Below are positions 28,253 through 37,274 of a stretch of 42,458 nucleotides of DNA, piece after piece. A model generated the notes under the pieces. It was not told the DNA's origin. It searched no databases and was given only the letters and a program-made list of their open reading frames with translations. The position numbers and the translations under genes were made by a program. Within the stretch, counting starts at the first letter, position 1; each line of letters begins with the position of its first letter. The DNA comes from an uncultured bacterium. Its GTDB lineage: Bacteria; Nitrospirota; Thermodesulfovibrionia; Thermodesulfovibrionales; Thermodesulfovibrionaceae. The stretch is from NCBI GenBank assembly GCA_937998865.1, contig CALLBR010000014.1, positions 1-42,458 of the forward strand. Reading direction: 5' to 3'.

Positions 28253-29515
28253 ATGTTTTTTGCAGATCTTCATATTCATTCCAAATTTTCAAGAGCTACA
28301 AGCAAGGAAATGAATCTTGAAACGATTGAGCAATGGGCTCAAATAAAAGGAATTAAAGTAATTGGAACAGGTGATTTTACACATCCTGAATGGCTAAAAG
28401 AAATAGGTGAAAAACTTACTGAAGAAGGGAATGGTCTTCTTAGACTTAAAGAGAAATATAAATTACAAGTTCCAGAATCTTGTAGAGATCATGTATTCTT
28501 TATTCTCTCCTCTGAGATAAGTTGCATATACCAAAAAGATGGAAAACTAAGAAAAATTCATCTTTTAGTACTATCACCCTCTCTGAAAGATGTTACTAAG
28601 ATAAATCACGCCTTATCACAAGTAGGAAGCCTTATATCCGATGGTAGACCCATCCTAGGAATAGATGGGAAAGAACTAATGAAAATAATTATGGAAATAA
28701 GCCCTGCTTCATTAGTTATACCTGCTCATGCTTGGACTCCCCATTTTTCTGTTTTTGGTTCGCAATCTGGCTTTGACAGTCTTGAAGAATGCTTTGAGGA
28801 ATTAAGTCCTTACATATATGCTATTGAGACAGGATTAAGCTCAGATCCAAGGATGAATTGGAGATTAAGCAAACTTGATTCTATTACTCTTATTTCCAAC
28901 TCTGATGCTCATTCACCCTCTAAGATTGGAAGAGAAGCTAATATTTTTGATACAGAACTAAGCTTTGAAGGCATAACTGAGGCAATTAAGACAAAGAAAG
29001 GCTTCCTTGGAACAGTAGAATTTTTCCCTGAAGAAGGAAAGTATCACTATGATGGTCATAGAGTTTGTGGAGTAAGGTTATCACCAAAAGAAACTATTCA
29101 AAGAAACTATCTTTGCCCCTTATGTGGCAAAAGGGTTACTGTCGGAGTAATGCATAGAGTAGAGGTTCTTGCAGACCGCCAGGAAGGTTTTAATCCTCCA
29201 CAAGCTATTCCATATAAATCAATCATACCTCTTCAAGAGATTATGGCAGAGATTAACAATACCTCATCCCAGAGCAAAACATTATCAAATCTCTATTTCA
29301 AAGCCATTAACAATTTAGGAAGTGAATACGATATACTTTTAAATAAAAAATTAACCGACATAGAAAAATTTAATGAAACACTTGCAGAGGCAATTGAAAG
29401 AGTAAGAGAAGGTAAAATCATTGTTGAACCAGGCTATGATGGAGAATATGGAAAAATTAAAGTTTTTGGCAAACCCAGCCAAAAAAATAATAAAGGGCAA
29501 AAATTACTTTTTTAA
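28253..29515 (+). CDS. endonuclease Q (PHP-domain deaminated-base endonuclease)
   Basis: The 420-residue protein begins with the PHP metal motif ADLHIHSKFSRATS (H7, H9) and GTGDFTHPEW (about 38-47), with further ligands at VIPAHAWTPHFS (155-166) and SNSDAHSPS (215-223). A Cys cluster (C272, C288, C291, with H301) forms the small zinc finger seen in archaeal endonuclease Q, followed by a helical C-terminal region. Characterised homologues (Pyrococcus furiosus and a few bacteria) nick DNA 5' of uracil, hypoxanthine, xanthine and abasic sites. The C-terminus is QKLLF (416-420), a beta-clamp-like motif. The gene directly abuts the helicase gene with 0 bp between stop and start. Confidence 0.9.
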   Translation: MFFADLHIHSKFSRATSKEMNLETIEQWAQIKGIKVIGTGDFTHPEWLKEIGEKLTEEGNGLLRLKEKYKLQVPESCRDHVFFILSSEISCIYQKDGKLRKIHLLVLSPSLKDVTKINHALSQVGSLISDGRPILGIDGKELMKIIMEISPASLVIPAHAWTPHFSVFGSQSGFDSLEECFEELSPYIYAIETGLSSDPRMNWRLSKLDSITLISNSDAHSPSKIGREANIFDTELSFEGITEAIKTKKGFLGTVEFFPEEGKYHYDGHRVCGVRLSPKETIQRNYLCPLCGKRVTVGVMHRVEVLADRQEGFNPPQAIPYKSIIPLQEIMAEINNTSSQSKTLSNLYFKAINNLGSEYDILLNKKLTDIEKFNETLAEAIERVREGKIIVEPGYDGEYGKIKVFGKPSQKNNKGQKLLF

Positions 29516-31177
29516 ATGAATCTTAATAAGCAACAAAGAATAGCTGTTGAAAGTTCTGATAAATATCTTTGCGTATTAGCAGGACCTGGGACAGGAAAAA
29601 CCCATACAATTACTGCAAAAATAATTTACCTTTTAGAACAGGGTATAAATCCAAAAAACATAGCAGCCCTTACTTTCACGCAAAAAGCATCCCTTGAGAT
29701 GCGGCAGAGAGTTATAAAAAGACTAAACAAAAAAGAATTACCTTTCATAGGCACTTTTCATCTTCTATGTATTAGACTTTTGAGAGAATTTCTTCCTGAA
29801 AAGTCAAGACACTTCAATTTATGCACTAGGAAATTGCAAAAAGAAATTATCAGTAAAATAGCAGGAAAAAATGTTGAAAAAATTATTGAGAGAATATCAA
29901 GGTTTAAGAACAAAGAAACATCTTTAGATGATAAAACCCTTCAAATATGGGAAAACTATGAAAAAAAGAAAAAAGAGCTTAATCTCCTTGACTTTGATGA
30001 CTTGTTATTAAAAACTTCATCAATGATAAAAGAAGGCAAAATTCCACCTCTTTTTGAGCACATAATTGTAGATGAATTTCAAGACATAAACAAAATTCAA
30101 TATGAAATCATCAAAGGACTTTTAAAGAAAACTGGCTATCTCTCAGTTTTTGGTGATCCTGATCAAGCAATATATTCATTTAGAGGTTCAGAAGTGGAAT
30201 TATTCTTAAATTTACCATCTGATTTTAAAGATCTTAAACTTTTAAATCTCTCCATTAATTATCGATCTCAAGCGAACATCTTATTAGCTTCAAATAAGTT
30301 CATTACTGCCAATACTAAGAGATTTTCAAAAAGAATTGAACCCTCCAAACCCTCCACATCTCCAATTATTTTAATGGAAGTAGAAGATGAATTCGAAGAG
30401 GCAAAAACAATTCTAAAAGAGATAAAGAAAAGGGTTGGAGCTACAAATTTTACTGATTTATACACAAACAAAGAAGAAACCATCTATACTTTCAATAGTT
30501 TTGCCGTTCTTTCAAGAACAAACAATGGATTAAAAATCATAAAAGAGATGTTAATCAAAGAAGGAATTCCTGTAAAAACAATAAAAAAAGAGGCTGAAGC
30601 TTGGATAGAATCATTTATAAAGGAACTAACAGAATTATTATCTAAAGAAGAAATTGTAAAAAAACTTATCGAACCTATTCCTTTATATGAATTTTTGGAA
30701 TCCACTGGTATTCTTAAAGATTTTGAAGATTATGAAGCCTATTTAATTAAAAACATGGCATTAGCCTATGAAAAAGGAATCTTAATTGAACAAATTCAGG
30801 CATTTATTGATGAACTATATGGATTAACCTCCTTAGATTTATTCCCTGAGACCCTAAATGCCGTTAGCCTTCTTACTCTTCATAGTGCTAAGGGTCTGGA
30901 GTTTCCCGTTGTTTTCATAGGGGGTTTTCAAGAGGGAATTATCCCTTATACCTTATCTTCTGAATATGACATAGAAGAAGAGAGAAGGCTCTTTTATGTG
31001 GGAATGACTCGAGCTATGAATGAGTTAATCATAGTTTACGCAAGAAATAGAGTCATAAATGGAAAAAAAGTATCTTTACCTGTTTCTTCTTTTTTGAAAG
31101 AAATTCCAGAGGAATATGTTAAATATGAAAAAGTTCGCCCATTAAAGGGCGAACCTATCCAAAAAAAACTATTTTAA
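29516..31177 (+). CDS. UvrD/Rep-like superfamily 1A DNA helicase
   Basis: The 553-residue helicase has all SF1A motifs: Q motif LNKQQRIAV, Walker A AGPGTGKT (22-29), [15 protein letters not shown] (Ia), VDEFQD (185-190), [14 protein letters not shown] (III), NYRSQANIL (IV), [19 protein letters not shown] (V) and [14 protein letters not shown] (VI). It is about 100-170 residues shorter than UvrD or Rep, mainly in the 1B/2B insertions. The ATG follows the endonuclease Q stop without a gap and has no Shine-Dalgarno, so translation is probably coupled. It ends in QKKLF (549-553). Likely it unwinds DNA from nicks made by endonuclease Q. Confidence 0.93.
   Translation: MNLNKQQRIAVESSDKYLCVLAGPGTGKTHTITAKIIYLLEQGINPKNIAALTFTQKASLEMRQRVIKRLNKKELPFIGTFHLLCIRLLREFLPEKSRHFNLCTRKLQKEIISKIAGKNVEKIIERISRFKNKETSLDDKTLQIWENYEKKKKELNLLDFDDLLLKTSSMIKEGKIPPLFEHIIVDEFQDINKIQYEIIKGLLKKTGYLSVFGDPDQAIYSFRGSEVELFLNLPSDFKDLKLLNLSINYRSQANILLASNKFITANTKRFSKRIEPSKPSTSPIILMEVEDEFEEAKTILKEIKKRVGATNFTDLYTNKEETIYTFNSFAVLSRTNNGLKIIKEMLIKEGIPVKTIKKEAEAWIESFIKELTELLSKEEIVKKLIEPIPLYEFLESTGILKDFEDYEAYLIKNMALAYEKGILIEQIQAFIDELYGLTSLDLFPETLNAVSLLTLHSAKGLEFPVVFIGGFQEGIIPYTLSSEYDIEEERRLFYVGMTRAMNELIIVYARNRVINGKKVSLPVSSFLKEIPEEYVKYEKVRPLKGEPIQKKLF
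31128..31154 (-). terminator. intrinsic terminator for the DJ-1/PfpI gene, inside the helicase coding sequence
   Basis: A perfect 8-bp GC-rich stem (GTTCGCCC 31133-31140, GGGCGAAC 31147-31154) with a 6-nt loop is followed on the minus strand by TTTTTC. It lies 20 bp past the stop of the minus-strand gene and within the last codons of the plus-strand helicase. On the plus strand no T-run follows it. Confidence 0.75.
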
Positions 31178-31758
31178 GCTTTAATCTCAGTGCCAAGTAG
31201 CTGGAGAAACTTTCTTATCCATTCAGGATGAGCGGGCCAAGCAGGAGCAGTAACTAAATTACCATCAACACAGGCGTTTGAATAAGAAGCATTTACATCA
31301 CACCACTTTCCACCAGCCAGTAAAATTTCTGCTTTCACAGTAGGATAAGCTGTGAGAGTTTTGCCTCTTATCACATCAGCAGCCGTGAGAATTTGTATTC
31401 CATGACAAATAGCTGCCACAGGCTTACCTGATGTGAAAAAATATCTTACGATTTCAATTACTTTTTCATTGAGCCGCAAATATTCTGGAGCTCTCCCTCC
31501 AGGAATTACAAAAGCATCATACTGAGCAGGATCAATTTTTTCAAAATCAGCATTAATCATAAAATTATGCCCTCTTTTTTCAGTATAGGTTTGATCTCCT
31601 TCAAAATCATGTACTGCTGTTTTAACATTATCTCCTGCCTTTTTCCCTGGACAGACAGCATGAACAGTGTGTCCTACCATTTTAAGCATTTGAAATGGCA
31701 CCATTGCCTCATAATCTTCCACAAAATCTCCTACAAGCATTAAAATTTTCTTAGCCAT
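31174..31758 (-). CDS. DJ-1/PfpI-family protein
   Basis: The 194-residue protein has the DJ-1/PfpI fold: E14 in the first helix, [15 protein letters not shown] (about 80-94), and the nucleophile elbow AAICHG with C118. Family members include PfpI-type intracellular proteases, glyoxalases/deglycases and chaperones; which activity applies here is not decidable. It is a single-gene unit with an AGGAGG Shine-Dalgarno and a -10 TATAAT at 31789-31794. It ends with a 4-bp overlap of the convergent helicase gene. Confidence 0.9.
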   Translation of the reverse strand: MAKKILMLVGDFVEDYEAMVPFQMLKMVGHTVHAVCPGKKAGDNVKTAVHDFEGDQTYTEKRGHNFMINADFEKIDPAQYDAFVIPGGRAPEYLRLNEKVIEIVRYFFTSGKPVAAICHGIQILTAADVIRGKTLTAYPTVKAEILLAGGKWCDVNASYSNACVDGNLVTAPAWPAHPEWIRKFLQLLGTEIKA

Positions 31759-31788
31759 TTTTAATCCTCCTTGTATTCATTTTGTTTA

Positions 31789-31794
31789 ATTATA
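31789..31794 (-). promoter_or_regulatory. -10 element for the DJ-1/PfpI gene
   Basis: On the minus strand this is a consensus TATAAT, 30 nt before the ATG and upstream of the AGGAGG ribosome binding site. The -35 region is weak. The sequence overlaps the likely promoter region of the divergent mlaE gene. Confidence 0.4.
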
Positions 31795-31825
31795 ACTTAT
31801 TTGTGTTAAGATATTTTTATTTCCC

Positions 31826-32602
31826 ATGAGTATTACGGATAAAATAAAAACAACACTTTACGAATTACAGAGTTTCTATTTGCTCTGCCTTCATTCTATA
31901 TTCAAACTTTTTAAAAAACCTTTTTATTTCGATGACTTGATTGAGCAAATGGAATATGCTGGTGCCTCGTCGGTACTTATTGTATCTTTGGTTTGCCTTT
32001 TTGTAGGAATGGCCTTAAGTCTTCAACTAAGTGCAGAACTTAGCAGTCTTGGACTAAAAATGTATACTGGTAAGATTGTGGGAATAGCAGTAATAAGAGA
32101 AATTGGTCCTTTAGTAACTGCTTTAGTTTTTATTGGTAGAGTTGGTGCTGGGCAGACAGCAGAGATTGGCTCTATGATATTAGGACACCAGATAGACACT
32201 TTAAGAGTCTATGGTATTGATCCCATTAAAAAAGTAGTTATTCCAAGGGTGATTGCCTCTGTTGTCATGCTTCCCTGTCTTACAATAATCGGAGACTTAG
32301 TATGTATTTTTGGTGGCTACTACATAGCTGTTTTGGTAAGTAATCAGAGTGGCTCCTTTTACTGGTCAAGTATAATTAGGGAACTTACCTTTCAAAATGT
32401 CTTTTCAGGTTCAATTAAACCTTTCATTTTTGGTTATCTTATTTCATGTATTAGCTGTTACTACGGAATTAGAACAAAAGGAGGGGCAAAGGGATTGAGA
32501 ATCTCTACCACAAAGGCGGTTGTTACCTCAATTGTAGTTGTTATAGCAATGGATTTTATACTCACCAGAATCCTCCTTTATGCCTTAGGATTTAGCCTAT
32601 GA
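31826..32602 (+). CDS. mlaE: MlaE-type ABC transporter permease
   Basis: The 258-residue permease of the phospholipid-transport MlaFEDB type has five to six membrane segments and the family motifs: SVLIVSLVCLFVGMALSLQ near the N-terminus, REIGPLVTALVFIGRVGAGQTAEIGSM (about 91-117), and GIDPIKKVVIPRVIA. In Gram-negative bacteria it moves phospholipid between the membranes with MlaF, MlaD and others. The leader is very short with no Shine-Dalgarno. It overlaps the ATPase gene by 4 nt. Confidence 0.94.
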   Translation: MSITDKIKTTLYELQSFYLLCLHSIFKLFKKPFYFDDLIEQMEYAGASSVLIVSLVCLFVGMALSLQLSAELSSLGLKMYTGKIVGIAVIREIGPLVTALVFIGRVGAGQTAEIGSMILGHQIDTLRVYGIDPIKKVVIPRVIASVVMLPCLTIIGDLVCIFGGYYIAVLVSNQSGSFYWSSIIRELTFQNVFSGSIKPFIFGYLISCISCYYGIRTKGGAKGLRISTTKAVVTSIVVVIAMDFILTRILLYALGFSL

Positions 32603-33345
32603 TTGTATTTGATGATGTATGGTTTTCCTATGGCAGCAGAGAAGTTTTAAAAGGAATAAGTTTCAAGGCAGATTTTCATGAACGAATAGCTGTTCTTGGT
32701 GAAAGTGGTGGCGGAAAAACCACAATTTTAAAACTTATTTTAGGATTAATTGTACCAGATAAGGGAAAAATCTTAATTGATGGTATTGATATAACATCCT
32801 TAAAAGAGGAAGAACTGATCCCTATAAGAAGAAAATTTAGCATCGTCTTTCAAGAAGGTGCCCTCTTTGACTCACTACCAGTAAAAGAAAATGTGGCTTT
32901 CTTCATGAGAGAACTTCTAAAACTACCTGATGAAGAAATCTATTCAAGAGTAAGTAAACTTCTCAGCCGTGTAGGAGTACAGGAAGCTGAAGAACTTATG
33001 CCTGAAGAGCTCAGCGGTGGAATGCACAGGAGAGTGGCAATCGCAAGAGCCTTAGCAATAGGTAAAACAAAAATGTTTCTTTATGATGAACCAACAGCTG
33101 GTCTTGATCCTATAAACTCTGAAAGAATAATTTCTCTAATAAAAGACCTTTCAGACAAAGAAAACATAGGCTTTATGATAATAACCCATGTTGTCTATGT
33201 AGCTTGGCAACTCTGCGATAGATTCATTTTTATGAAAGATGGAAAAATTATTTTTGATGGAAACAAAGAAGAACTTATCTCCTCTAAGCATCCCTCAGTG
33301 AGAGAATTTATTAAAGAATTATTTTTTAAGATAAAAGAGTATTGA
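32599..33345 (+). CDS. mlaF: MlaF-type ABC transporter ATPase
   Basis: The 248-residue ATPase has Walker A GESGGGKTT (34-42), the Q-loop FQEGALFDSLPVKENV, the MlaF-like signature LSGGMHRRVAIARA, and Walker B MFLYDEPTAGLDP. The EGALFDSL segment is characteristic of the Mla/Mkl subfamily. An mlaD-type substrate-binding gene would normally follow mlaE, but the next gene is a tRNA, so the MCE-domain partner must be encoded elsewhere. Confidence 0.95.
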   Translation: MIVFDDVWFSYGSREVLKGISFKADFHERIAVLGESGGGKTTILKLILGLIVPDKGKILIDGIDITSLKEEELIPIRRKFSIVFQEGALFDSLPVKENVAFFMRELLKLPDEEIYSRVSKLLSRVGVQEAEELMPEELSGGMHRRVAIARALAIGKTKMFLYDEPTAGLDPINSERIISLIKDLSDKENIGFMIITHVVYVAWQLCDRFIFMKDGKIIFDGNKEELISSKHPSVREFIKELFFKIKEY

Positions 33346-33435
33346 GCTGCTCATAAAATTAGAACTATTTGGTTACTCTATTTAAACATCTTAAATATCA
33401 CAATGATTTTTTCCGTGATTTCTATCCCTTTTTTT

Positions 33436-33447
33436 GTCTTTGCGAGC
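33436..33447. repeat. remnant of the TCGCAATGAC repeat family
   Basis: GTCTTTGCGAGC is one mismatch from the inverted form GTCATTGCGAGC of the repeat core seen at 39678-39850. It sits in the 170-bp gap between mlaF and the tRNA, which otherwise holds only the tRNA promoter. Confidence 0.4.
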
Positions 33448-33500
33448 TATCCTTCTTTATCCCCTCAGTCTAATGTTTTTTTAATTGCTAATATATTTGC

Positions 33501-33506
33501 TATAAT
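33501..33506 (+). promoter_or_regulatory. -10 element of tRNA-Ser
   Basis: A consensus TATAAT lies 9 bp before the first tRNA base, so the 5' leader would be only two or three nt. The -35 region is T-rich without a clear TTGACA. Confidence 0.6.
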
Positions 33507-33515
33507 AGAAATGTT

Positions 33516-33603
33516 GGAGAGGTGGCCGAGTGGCTTAAGGCGGCGGTCTTGAAAACCGCTGTAGGGTTACACCCTACCGGGGGTTCAAATCCCTCCCTCT
33601 CCG
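33516..33603 (+). tRNA. tRNA-Ser(UGA)
   Basis: The acceptor arms GGAGAGG (33516-33522) and CCTCTCC (33596-33602) pair fully, with discriminator G at 33603. The anticodon stem GCGGT/ACCGC encloses CTTGAAA with anticodon TGA at 33550-33552. A long variable arm (GTAGGG...CCCTAC) marks a class II tRNA, and GGTTCAAATCC is the T loop region. CCA is not encoded. The 3' end lies 1 bp from the stop codon of the convergent NtrC-type gene. Confidence 0.97.
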
Positions 33604-33604
33604 T

Positions 33605-34966
33605 TTAATCTTCTAATTTGTAGAATTTTATCTTTTCCCAAAGCGTTTTCCTGCTAATACCAAGTTTTTTTGCTGCCTCTACTTTCTTGCCATCACACTC
33701 TTTTAGAGTTTTTAAAATCAGACTTTTTTCAAAATTTTCCAAACATTCCTTGAGAGAGATATCTTCTTTAAGGCAATCTGTTTTAACATTTATTAAACCT
33801 GATATTTCCTCAGGAAGATTTTTTAGTTCCATTACACCATTTTTGGATAATATAACTCCTCTTTCTAAGGCATGCTTTAATTCCCTTACATTACCAGGAT
33901 AATCATAAGATATTAAAGCTTCATAAGCAGATGGAGAAATTTGAATATTTTTTTTATTATATTTTTGAGCGTAATATTCTAAATAATGCTCTATTAGAAC
34001 TGGGATATCTTCTCGTCTTTCTCTTAAGGGAGGGATGTAAATAGGAACCACATTTATTCTATAGAAAAGATCCTCTCTAAATTTCCCTGTTTTTATGAGT
34101 TCTTTAATATTTTTACAGGTAGCATATATGAATCTTAAATTTACCTTTACAGGCTCTTTACCTCCGAGACGATAAACTATACCGTCTTCAATTACTCTCA
34201 AAAGTTTTGCCTGAAGAGAAAGGGGCATATCAGCAATTTCGTCAAAAAATATAGTTCCTTCATTAGCTAATTCAAGTTTTCCCTTTTTTGTTTCATTAGC
34301 ACCCGTAAAGGCTCCTTTTTCATATCCGAAGAGTTCTGATTCAAATAATGTTTCTGGAATTGCCGCACAATTTATTTTTATATAAGGAGCTTTCTTACGA
34401 TTGCTAAGCCTTTGAATTGCATCAGCTATGAGTTCTTTGCCTGTTCCGCTCTCCCCCTGAATTAGAACAGGTACATCTGTTTGGGAAACAACCCTTATTT
34501 TTTCAAATATTTCTTTCATTGCATTACTTATGCCAACTAAACCTTCAAAAACTTCTTTTTGATTAACCTTTTTTCTGAGATATTCTACTTCTAATTCTAA
34601 GTTTCTAAATTTTAAAGCTCTTTCAATTATTAGAAGTAATTCTTCATTTGAGAAAGGTTTTGCTATGTAGTCGAAGGCACCCTCTTTTATTGCTTGTACC
34701 GCTGTTTTTACTTCTGCAAAAGCAGTAATTATTATGACTGAAGTTTTTGGATTTTTATGTTTTATTTTTTGAAGTAATGTGATTCCATCTAATCCTGGTA
34801 ATTTTAAATCAAATATGGCAATATCAAATATTTCATTTTCTATTATTTCCAGGGCTTTTGTACCATTGTCACAAGATTTTATTTCATAGCCATGACTTTT
34901 TAAAAAATGGGTCATTCCTAATCTCATGGCTGGATCATCTTCCACTATTAAAATTTTTTCTTTCAT
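33605..34966 (-). CDS. NtrC-family sigma-54-dependent response regulator
   Basis: The 453-residue protein has a receiver domain (about 1-120, phosphoacceptor D53 in IFDLKLPG, switch TAF, K103 in IAKPF). A sigma-54 activator AAA+ domain follows, with Walker A GESGTGKE (171-178), the GAFTGA loop (218-223) that contacts sigma-54, and Walker [12 protein letters not shown] Fis-type helix-turn-helix closes the protein ([19 protein letters not shown]). It would activate sigma-54 promoters when phosphorylated by the kinase encoded just upstream (4-nt overlap). Target genes are not evident here. Confidence 0.96.
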   Translation of the reverse strand: MKEKILIVEDDPAMRLGMTHFLKSHGYEIKSCDNGTKALEIIENEIFDIAIFDLKLPGLDGITLLQKIKHKNPKTSVIIITAFAEVKTAVQAIKEGAFDYIAKPFSNEELLLIIERALKFRNLELEVEYLRKKVNQKEVFEGLVGISNAMKEIFEKIRVVSQTDVPVLIQGESGTGKELIADAIQRLSNRKKAPYIKINCAAIPETLFESELFGYEKGAFTGANETKKGKLELANEGTIFFDEIADMPLSLQAKLLRVIEDGIVYRLGGKEPVKVNLRFIYATCKNIKELIKTGKFREDLFYRINVVPIYIPPLRERREDIPVLIEHYLEYYAQKYNKKNIQISPSAYEALISYDYPGNVRELKHALERGVILSKNGVMELKNLPEEISGLINVKTDCLKEDISLKECLENFEKSLILKTLKECDGKKVEAAKKLGISRKTLWEKIKFYKLED

Positions 34967-36897
34967 AAATTACCTGGAAGTTCAACTGTAAAGGTTGTGC
35001 CTTTATCGGTGCTTCTTACATATATTTTACCATTATGCTGCTCTACAATTGATTTACTTACGGATAAGCCTAACCCTGTTCCTTGCCCCACTGGTTTGGT
35101 AGTGAAGAAAGGATCAAAAATTTTCTCCATTATCTCCAAGGGAATACCAGGACCAGTGTCACTAAAGGATATTTGACATTTATTATTTTTCATGGTTGTT
35201 TCTATAGTAAGAATTCTTTCCTGTCCATCCATGGCTTGAATTGCATTGAGAATTATATTGAGAAATACTTGTTCTATTTTGTTCTGATCTAGTAAGATTT
35301 GAGGAATGTTTTCAAATTTTTTCACAACCTGGATTCCTTTTTTTGATATGAGATACTCTGTTAATCTGAGAACATTTTCAATCAAATCATTTATACTTAC
35401 TGAAGTCTTTATGAGCTCAGTTTGTTTAGAAAAATCAAGCAATTGTTTTATGATCTCTTGGATTTTTGTAAGTCCCTGATTTATAAGCTTTATATGCTCT
35501 TTTTTTGTTTCTTCATCCATTTCAGTAGATATTAAATTATTGAAACAGAGTTTAATACCTCCTAAGGGATTATTAATTTCGTGAGCTAACCCTGCAGAGA
35601 GTTGTCCAATGGCAGCTAATTTTTCAGTAATTCTCATTTGTTCCTCAATTTTCTTTCTCTCCGTTACATCCTTCACATAGTAGACAAGTTTAGTCACTTC
35701 TTTTTCATTATTGAAGATGGGATAAATGTGGATGAAATAATAATTACCGTCTTTACCTTCCCAATATTCAGAAAGGGGTTTTTTAGTCTCAATTACCTTT
35801 TTCAATAAAAGTTGAGGACTTATTGTATTGTTTTCTATTTTTTCCAAATTGCAAGGATTGTGAAATACTGCTGCTCTCTCTTCTTTTAACCACACTCTGT
35901 AAGCATGATTAGTCATCTCCACTTGGCAATCAGGATCAACAAGTGCCAGAGGATCAGTTATTCCTTCGAAAATAGTTCTAAGAGTTTCTGCATATTTTTT
36001 TGTTGCCTCTTGTGCTTCATATAAAAATTTAGCCATCTGATTAAAAGAATATATGAGCTCACCTATTTCATCGTTTGTTTTTACTTCTATTTTTTGATTT
36101 AAAGGTTCTGTGCCCTCCACAATACCTTTAAATAGAGTACTTAGTTTTTTTAATGGTTTTATAACAAAATTCCAAAAAGTTCCTTGCAAGGTAATAAATA
36201 AAAATACAAGGGATACTAATCCAAACATGAAAGTAGAAATTGCAATTCCTTTAATTTCAGAAAGAGTTGTGGCTATTGGTAAATAAACTGCTTCAATTCC
36301 CATTATATCCCCCTCTTTCCATTTAAAGTCCTTATCTCGTGGGAATAATTTTAGGAGAGCCTCTGGACAGTCTTGCCTTTTTCCATGACAAAGAAGGCAG
36401 CTTTTTTCTGTTATAACAGGTTTTGCCATTATTAAAATATCTTGATTATCAATTCTCTTTATACCACTCCAAAAATCTTTGTCTCTATTTTTATTGAAAT
36501 ACTCTATAAACTCTCTATGAATTTTATCAGCTAAATGTTCTGGATTTATGGGTTCTGTAGAAACTCTCTTATAGGTGTAATAACCAATTTTGTTATTGAA
36601 TCTTTTCATTACACTTAAACGAACATGAGTTGTAGACATCCCCTCTACAATGAACTTGTCTTTTCTACCTGTTTCCTCTAAGAGTTGAAAAATAGCAGGT
36701 CTCAATTCCTCTTTAACATAGTTACCTAGGGCATCTATTTGAGTAAGAATTATTCTAGTTTTTTCATTGGCATCCTCTATTACCTTTTGTTTGAGGTGAT
36801 AGTAGAGGAGAAATGAAAAGATGATACAAAAAATTAAAATGATGAAAATTATTGAGAGAGTGAATTTAGTATTCAAAGATAAATTTTTCAAACGCAT
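34963..36897 (-). CDS. membrane sensor histidine kinase with periplasmic CxxCH (heme c) domain
   Basis: The 644-residue kinase has TM1 (about 12-33), a periplasmic region of about 180 residues resembling DUF3365/Tll0287-like sensors, TM2 (about 217-239), HAMP (240-293), a PAS domain (about 303-412), HisKA with phosphoacceptor H439 in [12 protein letters not shown], and the ATPase domain ([26 protein letters not shown]). The periplasmic part contains CLLCH at 167-171, a canonical covalent heme c site, preceding a second Cys at 177. I infer sensing of redox state, oxygen, NO or a similar heme ligand. The -10 element lies 8 nt before the ATG. Confidence 0.93.
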   Translation of the reverse strand: MRLKNLSLNTKFTLSIIFIILIFCIIFSFLLYYHLKQKVIEDANEKTRIILTQIDALGNYVKEELRPAIFQLLEETGRKDKFIVEGMSTTHVRLSVMKRFNNKIGYYTYKRVSTEPINPEHLADKIHREFIEYFNKNRDKDFWSGIKRIDNQDILIMAKPVITEKSCLLCHGKRQDCPEALLKLFPRDKDFKWKEGDIMGIEAVYLPIATTLSEIKGIAISTFMFGLVSLVFLFITLQGTFWNFVIKPLKKLSTLFKGIVEGTEPLNQKIEVKTNDEIGELIYSFNQMAKFLYEAQEATKKYAETLRTIFEGITDPLALVDPDCQVEMTNHAYRVWLKEERAAVFHNPCNLEKIENNTISPQLLLKKVIETKKPLSEYWEGKDGNYYFIHIYPIFNNEKEVTKLVYYVKDVTERKKIEEQMRITEKLAAIGQLSAGLAHEINNPLGGIKLCFNNLISTEMDEETKKEHIKLINQGLTKIQEIIKQLLDFSKQTELIKTSVSINDLIENVLRLTEYLISKKGIQVVKKFENIPQILLDQNKIEQVFLNIILNAIQAMDGQERILTIETTMKNNKCQISFSDTGPGIPLEIMEKIFDPFFTTKPVGQGTGLGLSVSKSIVEQHNGKIYVRSTDKGTTFTVELPGNL

Positions 36898-36905
36898 CCA
36901 TGTAA

Positions 36906-36935
36906 ATTTTAATAAAGTAAGAAGACTATATTCAA
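36906..36935 (-). promoter_or_regulatory. promoter of the histidine kinase/NtrC pair
   Basis: On the minus strand TTGAAT (36930-36935) and TAAAAT (36906-36911) are 18 bp apart. The ATG at 36897 begins 9 nt after the -10 element, with no Shine-Dalgarno, again consistent with a leaderless or near-leaderless mRNA. Confidence 0.5.
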
Positions 36936-36966
36936 TAATTCTTTAAACTAATTCCTAATTACCTAT

Positions 36967-36995
36967 GGTATCGTTTCACTTGCAATGACAGAGAG
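36967..36995. repeat. degenerate copy of the TCGCAATGAC repeat family
   Basis: The segment contains an ATCGTTTCACTTGCAATGAC core, close to the ATTGCTTCGCTCGCAATGAC-like sequence common to small interspersed palindromic repeats in many bacteria. It is followed by AGAGAG as in related copies elsewhere. Confidence 0.45.
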
Positions 36996-37216
36996 ATTTG
37001 GCATGGCAGGACTCTTATCCAAATTGGTCATTATAATGCTCTTTAGCTGCAGTGGGAACCCCTATAATCTCTTTTGGAATACTAAAAATAAATGTATTTT
37101 TTTCTCCATAGCCTAAATTTGCTTATTCTTTAAAAAGGATCCTATCATATATGTGCCCTTTAAAATATTAATCATGGATAAATTTCAAAACTAGTTAACA
37201 AGAGAAAATCTTTACA

Positions 37217-37245
37217 TTGACAAATTCCTATGAGAGTGATAAAAT
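37217..37245 (+). promoter_or_regulatory. promoter of lemA-DUF2207
   Basis: Consensus TTGACA (37217-37222) and TAAAAT (37240-37245) are 17 bp apart. Transcription would start near 37252, giving a leader of about 23 nt that includes the GGAAGG ribosome binding site of lemA. Confidence 0.7.
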
Positions 37246-37274
37246 CATAGAAATAAAAAAGGAAGGTGGTCTCA

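Larger units (their letters stand above)
36898..37274. other. intergenic region with repeat remnant and two divergent promoters
   Basis: The 377 bp between the kinase and lemA contain the kinase promoter (36906-36935), a degenerate repeat copy at 36967-36995, an unassigned AT-rich middle, and the lemA promoter (37217-37245). No open frame with coding character or RNA structure was recognised. Confidence 0.6.

Noticed and set aside
36990-37060. Possible sigma-54 promoter and second repeat copy (TTGGCATGGCAGG and TCATTATAATGC segments)
   Set aside because: The GG and GC dinucleotides do not have the required 10-bp separation with TTGC, and the repeat resemblance is weak.
37266-37274. GTG at 37266 as the lemA start
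   Set aside because: It overlaps the GGAAGG Shine-Dalgarno that is well placed for ATG 37275.
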